This document shows, one piece after another, positions 34,001 to 45,400 of a stretch of DNA of 64,000 bases. The DNA comes from Mesostigma viride (Eukaryota; Streptophyta; Mesostigmatophyceae; Mesostigmatales; Mesostigmataceae). The notes beneath the pieces are model-generated. The model was not told where the DNA came from. It was given only the letters and a program-made list of their open reading frames with translations, and searched no databases. The translations under genes and the position numbers were made by a program. The stretch is from NCBI GenBank assembly GCA_009746045.1, contig RPFO01000594.1, positions 388,501 through 452,500 of the forward strand. Direction: 5' to 3'. Within the stretch, counting starts at the first letter, position 1. The number at the start of each line of letters is the position of its first letter.

Positions 34001-36456
34001 TGCATGGCTGGGACGTATCTAACCGTGAACCGTTGCATGTCGGCAAGTTGTCAGGGATTTGTTGAGTGGTTTCTTGGAAGGAGTTTGCTGACAGCACTCA
34101 GTTTTGTGTGAATATTGACGCAGTCTTTCTTAGCAGCGGCTTATTGTGCTAAGCGGCTCACAAGCTTGAGGTTGTTTCTTGACAAACAATTGCGCTGGAA
34201 AGAAAGGCGGTAGTGGGTGTTCTGAGGGGCATATTGCAAGGGTGGAGCTGCATGTAGGTAGGGGATACCGTTGTTTTCTTGGCCTCTCTCCCACCGAATT
34301 ATGAGACAGCCCTGTCATATGCTAGCAAGGCAAAGTAACCATGGTAAGAAGCCCAGGCACACAGCATGTATGATAAGTATGCTTTCTCTGCGGACTGTCT
34401 GTTTGTTTGGGCAATCAGTGGATTTGACTTTCTAGAGTGTATTTGCATTGGACAGCGTGGTTTTGGTATGATGCTCACACCATAAACCTGGGATATGCTT
34501 TTGAGGTTTTGGCTAGACATGTAGAGCTACCTGCCTTGTTGCTGTGCACCCATGTATAAGATTGCCCGTGCCGAGGTTAGGCAAGGGCACATGAGGTGCT
34601 CAGCCACCTCCTCGTACGTTGTGCTCGAATTGGGCATGGTCTGGAGCCGTTTGGATGGCATAGGAAGTGTCAGTGTGCCTTAATATCACTATGCCCTCCT
34701 TAGCGTCTGCGCAGGTGGCCAACTGCCCAACGCTATTTCTTCCACGGTTGTAGTCAGAATGAGCTCAAACTTTTTTTTGAAAGGCCAGGGGTAAGCGCGG
34801 CGTGAACGCGGTATGCAAGAGTTCCCTGGCTGTCTAGAATTCCTTGTTATTTTTATTCTGTGCGAGAGAGCAAAAGCCGAGGGAGACAGGCTTGAGTGCT
34901 TCGGTGTGGCGTGAGCGCCTGGGGGATGTGCTGGTGTAAAAGAATGGGTTTTGTTATTTATGGCTACCCACCACATCCCCCCCAATACAAGGGGTTTGTG
35001 ATGCTCCCCGCCACATGCTTCCCAACACATGCATGGACCAGCCAAGCTGGACCAAGAATCGGATCGATAATTCCCCAAGGTTCCGCACGGTTGAGGGAGA
35101 GCCAGGGCTGAGGGTGATTAGGCGCTCACTTAGTATCCGGCCGCCGAGAGCCATTGGTAAAGATTGTGACGAAGGGGGTAGTATTAGCATCCGTTTTTAT
35201 ATGGAACTTCACCACGCAGTCCTATGCCATTGGTGGCGAGAAATGGGTGCCCGTTGCTAGTGTTATGCCGAATACCCTTTTTGCCCTCTGAATCGGCACA
35301 ACCCTACCGGTTGCGACCCAGTGGTTAGCAACGGTTGCTTTGAGTATTTCTACCCCGATCCGTCGCATTGTGCATGAAAACACTGGCTTGATGCCCCATC
35401 CATGCCCCCATCCGCGCCCCATCAACACCCCCATCCACGCCCCCATCCACGCCCCAATCCATGCCCCCATCCATCTCCAGAAAGAGTGTCGGCCCCCGCA
35501 AGCTCCACCCCCTGCTGGGATCCTCTGACGGTGCCCACATCGCCGACGTGACGTACGAGAGCGGCAGCGACCCGGCGTCCTTCTACCGGACGATCGCGCG
35601 CGGGCAGCAGGTGCGGGAACGGCTGGGCGGGCCGGCGGCCAGCAGCGAGCGGGGCGCGCGGGGCCACCTGCTCATCTCGTTCCGCGTCCAGCGAGAGGAC
35701 AGGTGAGGTCAACAAAAACGAGAGGGCAGGTGAGGTCAACAAAAGAGAGGGGTCAGGTGATGTCTGCTTAAAGGAGAGGACAGGTGAGGGCGACAAAAAA
35801 GAGAGAACAGGTGAGGGCGACAAAAAAGAGAGAACAGGTGCAGGCAGCAAAAACAGGGTGTGTTAATAGGGTGTTGGAATTGGGTGCATGAGTAAGGTGT
35901 GTGGGTAGCGGGATGGATTTTAGGAGGGTTTGGGATGGAGTCTGGGATAGTTCCACGTCCAACAAGAGGATAGGTGAGGCGGGGAAGGAGGTGTGGGGGG
36001 GTACAGGCAATAGCGAATGGAAGGGCTGTTGTAGGGTCCAGCAAGAGGACAGGTGAGTGGGCAGTGGTGTCGGATGTGGCGAACGAAATGGTCATGGATT
36101 AAGACGCAGCGGGAGGACAGGTGAGTTTTGTATCGGAAGTAAACAAATCCTCGTTCGCCCTCACGTTCCCCATCCCAAGATAGCTGGCCAGCCACCCAGC
36201 AACAGCGTGGCGGGCGACGAGAGATGCTGCCAGCAGTTCTACCACCACCCGTTCACACACCAACCACCCAATCCACGCACACACCACACCAAGCACACTG
36301 CCCCTGTGGAACGACCTCTGGACCCGCCTACGAGCCCCTTCCCCCCCCCCCCCCCCCCCTGCCCTTCCCAGTGTGATGGGCGACGCGTGTTGCTCCCAGC
36401 AGTTCCGCTACCACCACCCGACTCACACACACTCACACACACACTCACACTCACAC

Positions 36457-36488
<32 letters not shown>

Positions 36489-39400
36489 TCACACACGCGC
36501 TGTGGCTGGCGGAGCTGTCTTGTCCTCGTACTCCATCACGTACCGTGGCCTGCGCACCCACCCGCAGCGTGACGGGTGACGAGAGCTGCTCCAAGCTGTG
36601 GCTGGTGGACCTGGCCGGATCGGAGCGGCTGAGCAAGACGCAGGCGACGGGCGAGCGGCTTACCGAGTCCCTGCACGTGAACAAGTCGCTATCAGCGCTG
36701 GGGGACGTCATCTCCGCGCTCATCACCAAGAAGGTGAGTGTTCGCATGGCACGAAGTGGATGGGGCAGGCAGGGGTGTGAGCCCCTGCATGTGAACAAGT
36801 CGTTGTCCGCGCTGCGGGATGTGGGGAAAACAAAAAACTCTGCGCTCATCACCTAAAGTGTGGGTATCACAGTGAGGGGGCTACCTGACCAGAAGGGGCT
36901 GGGGGGGAGTGGGGTTGGTGGCTCTCCATCGTTGTCTCAGCTTTGGGCCATGTTGTATCCACCCTCTTCACCAATAAGGCAAGTTTGCTAGTCTAGGGCG
37001 TAGTGCTTCCCACCAGCAAGATGGGTTGATTGGTCCGTTGGCGATGTTGGTGATGGGTATTCATGTCAGCAGCTCGATGTTTGTTCGCGGCTGCAGGAGG
37101 AAGGGCACAGGCTCTCTGGTAATGGAGCGAGGAATGTTTTGGGTAGTCTAGGATGCCGGGTTTTCCCCCTTACTGCTCTTTGGGCAGCAGACCGTGCCAG
37201 AGGACCTGTGTTGTGTTCCTTCTGTTGCGTCTTGGATAGATCAAGTCACGGAATGGCCATGTGCATCTCAGCCATGCACTGGACGCCTCGTAACCATTCC
37301 ATGTATATGTACTACACTGGTACACTTTCCTTCCCCTGTTGTCCGTCCCCCCCCCCCCCCCCCCCAGGTGTCGGTCCCCTATCGCAACAGCAAGCTCACA
37401 CACGTGCTGAGCGAAGCGCTGTACGGCGACGCCAAGGTGCTGCTCTTCGTCAACGTCTGCCCGGGGGGGGCGGACGCAAACGAAAGCGTCGCCAGCCTGA
37501 ACTTCGCAGCGCGCGCTCGCAGTGTGGAATCCAACCAGGTAGGCACCGTGGTTGTGGTGGCGGTGGTGGTCATGGTCATTCTAAGCACATTGACGGTGGT
37601 GGTGGTCACTGTTGGCACACAGGTAGTGATCACTGTAGGCACATGGGTGGTGGTCACTGTAGGCTCAGAGTTGGTGGTTACTGTAGGCCTGGCTTCCTAG
37701 TGTGGTGTGCAGGCCAATGCTAGGCATGGCATGCAGCCAGGAGACTAACCGAGTCGGCTTCCTTGACATGAGCAACCCACGTACGCATTGCTGACCCAAA
37801 CCGCATTACCCCAACCCCCTTTTTTGCCTGGTCCACCCGCCGTTGCCTCCCCTGCATGCTCACGGTCTCCCCTTGCACACGTACTCACAGACTTCCCTCC
37901 CCCCCCTCTGTCGCCCCACTTACCTGCCCCCTTCCCCCCCCTCCCCCCCCCGCTTGACCACCCCGGCTTCAAAATTTTCACATGCCGTAGTGGCATGCAG
38001 GGCAACCGTGTAGCAACAAAGCAACGGATGCCACATCTTCCAACCGTGGCCCCACTGGTCCCACTGTTCTCATCCCGCTTGCATCCCTCAACCCACCTTA
38101 GCTGTGCCCTCTACAGCTGGTCAAGGAAACCCCCAGTGATGCTTCAGTAGCTTGTTCTAGCGAGGACATTCCCCTCCATCTACGGCTTGGCAAGGCAGCC
38201 CCCATTGGTATTGGATCGTGAAATGTTGCTCGCATTCCCGCAGGATGAGTGGGAGGCCACGATGAAATGGATGGATGACGAACCTTCATTCCTATCGCGA
38301 CGTGCCCCATCATGCCCCACTGCCTCAACCCCCCATGATTGTGCATGTCCCACCGGACCACCACCGGACCACCACCGGACCACCTTGCTGCTGCGCAGGG
38401 CAACCGCGAGGCCATGAAGAAGTGGAAGGACGCAGCCGCGGCTGCGCGCAAGGAAGTGCTAGAGAAGGAGGCGATGTTGGCGGCGAAGGCGGTGGAGCTT
38501 GCGGGGGTGCAGGCCGAGGCGTTACGGCTGCAAGGGGACCTGGAGCAGGCGCACGCGCACATCCATGAGCTAGACGCGGAGAAGCTGGAGGAAGAGGAGG
38601 CGGCGCGGCAGCTGCGGTCTCAGCTGACAGCCACGCAGGTGGGGGGATGGTCTGTTGTACTAGCTTGGTTGCTCATGCGGTGGGGGCAGAGGCTCATACG
38701 GGCAGGTGACACTGCAAAGAGATGGCTGTGTGTGTTTGTTTGTTTATTTGTATGGTCGCTCGCTCGCTCGCTCGCTCGCTCGTTCTTTCGTTCGTCCGTC
38801 CGTCTGTCCGTCCGTCCGTCCGTCCGCCCGTCCGCCCGCCCGTCCGTCCGTCCGTCCGTCCGTCCGTCCGTCCGTCCGTCCGTCCGTCCGTCCGTCCGTC
38901 CGTCCGTCCGTCCGTCCGTCCGTCCGTCCGTCCGTCCGTCCGTCCGTCCGTCCGTCCGTCCGCCCGCCCGCCCGCCCGCCCGCCCGCCCGCCCGTCCGTC
39001 CGTCCGTCCGTCGGTCGGTCGGTCGGTCGGTTTGTTTGTTTGTTTGTTTGTTTGTTTGTTTGTTTGTTTTGTTGTGCTTGTTTGTTTGTTTACAGTGCAT
39101 ATGCTGTTTCCTCTATGGCTGTCTATTCTATACCATATACTTCATTATTTTGTCCTGACAGCCTGTAGCCTCCTTGCCTCCTTTACACCTTTTGCTGCTT
39201 CCCTCCCTGCTTCCCTCCCCTCTCCCTCCCCTGCTCCCTAGCTGCCTCAGTCCCTGCTTTCCTGATCGGATCCCCGCTGTCATCGTTGCTTCTCTCCACC
39301 ACGTTGCTGCTGCTCCTGTTGTTGCCTTGTCTCCCCCACCCCCTTTTTTCCCTCCCCCCCTGTCCCTTTTCTGCCTCCTCCCACCCCTTCTTACCTCTCC

Positions 39401-42400
39401 CCCACCCCGACCTTTGCCTCTCCCCCCTCCCCCGGCCCCGCAGGAGACACTCTCCCGCCTGGAGGAGGAGTCCCGCGCGATGCTCTCCCGCTCCAAGCGC
39501 GAGTTTGCCGAGACGCTCGCCGCCAAGGACTCGGCGCTCACGGCGCGCGAGGGCGAGATCGCCGACCTCAAGGGGAAGATCGCAAAGCTGCTGCGCCGGT
39601 GCCGCGAGTCAGGGTCCCTGGGGGACGAGGACGACGACGCGCTCTGGCTGGACACAGGGGGCGAGGATGGGGGCAACGGGACGGATGACGGGGGCCCGGC
39701 GGGGTTGAATAGCACCCCCGGGGGCGGCGGGGATCTGTCGCCCTTGGTCGCGAATGCAGACGGCACGGGGAGCGGGCCGGGGAGCCGCAACACGACGCCC
39801 GCGCGCGGGAAACGCACGGGGAAGAAGCGCATCCCCTCGAGGGCAAACGTGCTCAAGGCCGAGAGCCAGCAGCTGCAGGTAGGGGCGGGGGAAAGGGCAG
39901 CAGATGCAGCTATGAAGGGGGGATGAGGCCTGCACGATGACTTTCGCATCGCCTTGTCCAAGAAGCTGGTCAATGCCTGCCGGCTGGTCTGGGTTATCAT
40001 TCTTGTCAATGCCTGCAACCCCCCCTCTTGTGACAGTTGTTGTACCAGAAGCACTGCGTGATGATCGCGGCACAACCTTCGCAAACATTTTGAGTGCTGG
40101 CTGGGCTCATGCATGTGTTCCCCTCTTCCTCTACAGGACAGTCTCCAGAAGCTGCCATGATATGTACTCTAACGTCACTGGTTTGCATACCGCTCATAAT
40201 AGCATAGATACGATACTACTTATGGCCCTTGTATCAGGACAGCTAGCAGAAACTGCTGTATGAACTTCACGATTTTTCCTTGTCTTTCCTGGACTTTCTG
40301 GCCAATGCCCGTGTATCCCTCAAGAGTGAACGGGAGGGGTACCAGACGCTGCGTGACAACCCCGTGATGGTCTTCACCAACTTCATTAATTTTTTCAGCG
40401 TGATGCCGGCTGCTGGCTGGCGCAATCTTCTTCCTTCCCCCGCGGGACAAGTACCAGAAGCTGCTTGGCGTGATGATCACCTCGATCAATAATAATTAAT
40501 ACCTTTATGGCCTATGCCACAACCCCCTCCCTTTGTAATGTAACACAGGACGAGTACCAGAAGCTGCGCGACGACAAGACGGCGCTCGAGGGGGAGCTGC
40601 GCAAGCGCGACGAGCTCATCCTGCGGCTCAACAAGGAGAACGAGCGGCTCTTCCTGCGGCTGACCGAGGGCGTGGACGGCGCGGCCACTCCCAACGCGGT
40701 CGACACCCAGAAGCTGATCCAGGACGCGTTCCACGCGACGCAGGCCGCGCGCAAGGGGGAGAACAACGGGGCCGAGGACGTGGGCCAGGACAGCGGGTCG
40801 GAGGGCGGGGAGTCGCCGGTGTCTGCGTACAACACTTTCGGCGAGAACAGTGCGAGCAACGGGAACGCCCCCGCCGCGCCGGGCAGCGCGCGGAAACTCA
40901 GCACGCTCTCCCCACTCTCGGCAAAGGTCCGGGGAGGGGACGCCGCGGGCGGTGCGGCCGCGCAAGTCGAGGGCGTGGGGGTGGCGCACCCGCCGTCCTC
41001 GGCCGCGGCCACCGCCGGCGATGAGAAGACGATCCAACGGGAGACGCTGCGGCTTCGTCGGGAGCTGGAGGCGCTGTGCAAGAGCCTCAAGGAGTTTGAC
41101 CCGAAGACGATCCGCGAGCCAAAGGGGGTGGAGGACGCCGTCTCAGCGCTGCTGCGGCGCGGGCTGGACGTGGGACAGCAGGCCCGGTCCCGCGTCGGCG
41201 GAGAGTTTTCGACCGAGACGCTCGCGACGTTGCGGCTCCCGCTCATGGGCTTTATCCGTCGGATGGAGCCGTACAAGGTGCTCAAGGGCGCTCAGGTGGC
41301 GGACGTACGCATCATGTATATCCGGGACCTGCAGGCGCAGTACCCAGGCAAGATCGGGGTTGGGGACCATAATGCTGCGCGCTGCGCGCCCGATTTCCTG
41401 GAGATGCACCCCGCGGCGGCGTCTACCCCGAGAAAGAGCACGAGCAATCCGCTCTCGTGCGCCCGCCCCAGCACGCTCGCGCAGGCGCCGCCGCTGCCCA
41501 TGGCCCCTCAGCCGGCGTCGGCGCAGGCAGGCACAGGCCGGACAGGTGGCGGCGCGGCGACGCTCGTAGCGGTGCGTCCCGTGACAGCTCCCAGCACGCG
41601 CATGGGCTTCTTCAGCCGCAACAACAAGAAGGACGAGAGCAAGGGCAAGGACGAGGTCGCCACCCAGCTGGCGGAGCTACGCAAGGTGGCGCACGACGCC
41701 GCATTGGGGAACCGCCCGCTGGCGCTGCTGCTTCTGCACAAGGATGTGGTCAGCGTGGAGGACCAAGTGTCCGAGTGGCTCGGGGACCACTTCCCGTTTC
41801 TGGCGCGCATCAAGGACCCCAAGCAGGGCCTGCCGGCGTTCTCGGACGCCATCGTGGGCGGCTGGCGCGACGGCATCGGTACCACGTATGGATTCTCGGG
41901 TGATGAGACGGGGCTTCTGCTGGCGGACTACACGCAGCAGGCGTACGAGATCCGGCTGGCGGCGATCGAGGCGGAGGCGGCGCCACTGCTCGAGCGCCAG
42001 GTGTCATCGCTGGAGGACGTAAAGCAGCTGCGGGAGCAGGCGGAGGCTTTTGAGGCGCGGTGGGAGAAGCTGCGGACCGAGTGTGTGGAGGACATCATGG
42101 TGGGTGGCCGCTCCTGTGGAACAAGGAGTGTGTGGAGGACATGACGGTGGGTGGCCGCTCCTGTCGAGCGGCGGGTTAAAGCGAGTTAAGACAAGGGAAA
42201 GAAATTGGAAGACGCACATGGTGGGTAATCAGGAAAGGAAGACCGGAAAAAGAAGACACGCATGGTGGATGATCCGGTCCAATATTTCAGACGGACACGT
42301 GAACATGTCAGTGTGTATGTCCATGGGGTTTGTCGGTATCATGTCCACCATGTTTGCACACTGGCGTGTATGTTATGTACGAGTAGATATTGACGCATCA

Positions 42401-45400
42401 CCAACGTCCAAGGATGCCTGGTGTACTCTTTGCAGACATGGAGCCTTGCAGATGCAGACATGGACAACCATATTTTGTGTTTCTTATGCCGGTGTCCACC
42501 TATCTCACCCGTGTATTTCTCTGTGCCTTCATCTGCTCATGTCGACCGTGCTCCAGAGAAACGACAGGGAGCCCAAGTCCTTTACGTATGCTCACACATG
42601 ATGATCCTGGTTATAATTGTGATTCTATGCCCCAGGTGCGCTACAAGGGGGCCAAGGTGTCGTATCGGTGCTGACACCTATCAATGATTCCAACTACAAT
42701 CGCAATATGATTCCAACTCCAATTGCAATTGTATGCCCCAGGTGAGCTACAAGGAGACAAAGGCTGGCACGCCCGTGGGGGGCACCACGATCACCAAGCT
42801 CGCCGCGGTGGTCAAGTCGCTCAAGACGCTGGAGACGGTCATCAAGAGCACCGAGGTGGGTTGAGGGTGCTACGCACTTTTGATAATCATGTGCGGGCGG
42901 GCGGGTGGGTGGGCCGTTGGGTGGGGGGGGGGGGGGGGGTGGGTGGGTGGGGTGGGTGGGTGGGTGTGGGTGGGTGGGTGGGTGTGGGGGGGGGGGGGGG
43001 GGGGGGGCGGGGGCGGGCGGGCGGGCGGCGGGCGGGCGGGCGGCGGGCGGGCGGGCGGGCGGGCGGGCGGGCGGGCGGGCGGGCGGGCGGGCGGGCGGCG
43101 GGCGGGGGGGCAGACGGGCGGGTTGGTCGATGGGTGGGTGGGTCGTTGGTCGGGTGGGTCGTTGGGTGGGTGGGTGGGTGGGTGGGTGGGTGGGTGGGTG
43201 GGTGGGTGGGTGGGTGGGTGGGTGGGTGGGTGGGTGGGTGTGGGTGGGTGGGTGGGTGGGTGGGTGGGTGGGTGGGTGGGTGGGTGGGTGGGTGGGTGGG
43301 TGGGTGGGTGGGTGGGTGGGCGGGTGGGCGGGCGGGCGGGCGGGCGGGCGAGTGGGCAGGCGGGCGTGTTGGTGGGTGGAGGCATGCTCGTGGTTGGGCA
43401 CGGGACTGGGGGTGGTTGACTCCACGCGCCGGAGACGGTCATTAAGAGCACCGAGGTTTATGGGGTTGGAAGCACCAAGGTGTGTGGGGGTGGGAAGCAT
43501 CGAGGTGAGGGGGTGGGAAGCACCGAGGTGTGGGGGTGGGAAGCACTGAGGTTCGAGGCACTTTGAGACTTGCGGTAATAACGGGTTGCTTCTGCGCATG
43601 TGCGTGCTTGGCTATGGTGTTGCATGGTGAGGTCACCCCTTGACTCCTGTCGCCGTCCCTCCCCTGCCCCCCGGTGTCACTCCCCGGCTGGGTCCCCAGC
43701 ACAAGTGAAACTTGTGAAGTAGTTCAATATTTTGGAGAAACAAATCCTCTAAACATATCTGTCCCCCTTTGATTCCCTCATCACCCCCCCGCCCGTTTGC
43801 AGGAGATTGCGGCATCGCTCAAGCAGCGCGGGTTGCACGCGTCCAAGTTCAAGCAGATGCAGGTGAGTGTTTGTGCCGTTGGTTCAAGGCTCAAGTTGTG
43901 CCGTTCAAGGGACGTCGCAATGCCTGAAATTCATGCATTCTCTCTCACAAGTGGTTGGAGGTGGGCGTGCGACGGGTGGACAGGTGGCGGGTAATGCCAA
44001 TCAACTTGCAGCCATCATTCCTGGCTTCAACTTGAGTGGGCCTGCGTGGTTGCGCGAGGCGCCGTGAGCCCCCCCCCCCCCCTTCCTCCCCCGCCCTTTG
44101 ATGGGGCGCTTCCCGCCGCACGGTTTAGACCATCTATGCTGCCACGTCTGCTGTGACTACCTGGTGAGCGAGATGCTGTCCAAGACCCACCCATGCTGCC
44201 CTATGTCTTACCCTTACTTGTGACCTGTGTCTTACCCTTCTGTCCATGCCTTCACCTCGATGTCCTTGCTCATCGGTTTCCTCTATATTTGCCAGGTGCG
44301 CTGCGACTACATGGAGAGTGAGATGCTGTCCAAGATGCGCCCGATGGAGAAGGAGACGGCGCGCGCGTGTATCACCACCGTGAGGCGGCTCGTCGAGGAG
44401 CGGCGTGACGCCATGCTGGCGTCCCTACGGGACGAGGTGGCGGCAGGGGAGGCGCTGGTGGGACCCGACGGATACGCCGAGTGGGCCGAGGTGAGCTGAA
44501 ATATGCCTGCTAGTCCCGGCTGTCTCATGGATGCTAGTATATTCGTACTCTGGAGTATCTTCCTTTTTGTAATAAGATCGCGTAATGTGAACTCATTGAA
44601 TCGCGTAATGTGAACTCATGAAGTCATTACTCAGGGGCACGGATACGCCAAGTGGGCCGAGGTGAGCCTAGCCAAGGACGCCTGCCGCTACTATCAAAGA
44701 AATGTCAAGATACAACCCGTGCGATAATCTTTACTTAAGGAATGTAGCTGTATTGCATGGCCGCAGGGGAGATGCGCGTGGAGACTGACGGACGTGCTGA
44801 GCTGGGCTGCTCTTTTGCAGCCATCCCTTGGCTTTCTGCCATGGACACTCCTTGTCGTTATCTGCTGGCGTATCCATCCGTGCCGGCACTGGAGCCATTC
44901 ACCTTCTCATGCCTGCCCCTCCCCTTGCTTCGGGTATTGACGCCACCTGCCCATCCCCTGCCCTCAGGTCAAGTTCTCCGTCGGCATGGTTGTCGCTAAC
45001 CCTCCCCTTCTGCTTTCTCCCTGCCCTCACACGCCACCTCCCCATCCCCTGCGCTCGCACACCACCTCCCCATCCCCTGCGCTCGCACGCCACCTGCCCA
45101 TCCCCTGCCCTCACACACCACTTCCCCATCCCCTGCTTTCACGCGCCACCTGCCCATCCCCTGCCCTCACACACCACCTCCCCATCCCCTGCCCTCACAC
45201 ACCACTTCCCCGGCCCCGGCCCTCACGCCCCACCTGCCCATCCCCTGCCCTCGCACGCCACCTCCCCATCCGCTGCCCTCACACACCACCTCCCCATCCC
45301 CTGCCCTCGCACACCACCTCCCCATCCCCTGCCCTCACACACCACCTCCCCATCCCCTGCCCTCACGCCCCACCTGCCCATCCCCTGCCCTCGCACGCCA

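Noticed and set aside
33637-34065. Possible nested gene in kinesin intron 5
   Set aside because: 138 codons from the first ATG, no recognised domain, unusual Cys content, no splice or homology support. Kept only as an intron note.
38098-40114. Long minus-strand frames over kinesin exons 9-10
   Set aside because: GC-rich exons give antisense open frames. The sense frame has the kinesin signature.
42694-43599. 240-300-codon frames over the GGGT/GGGC tract
   Set aside because: Low-complexity satellite on both strands; the real coding part is exon 12 only.
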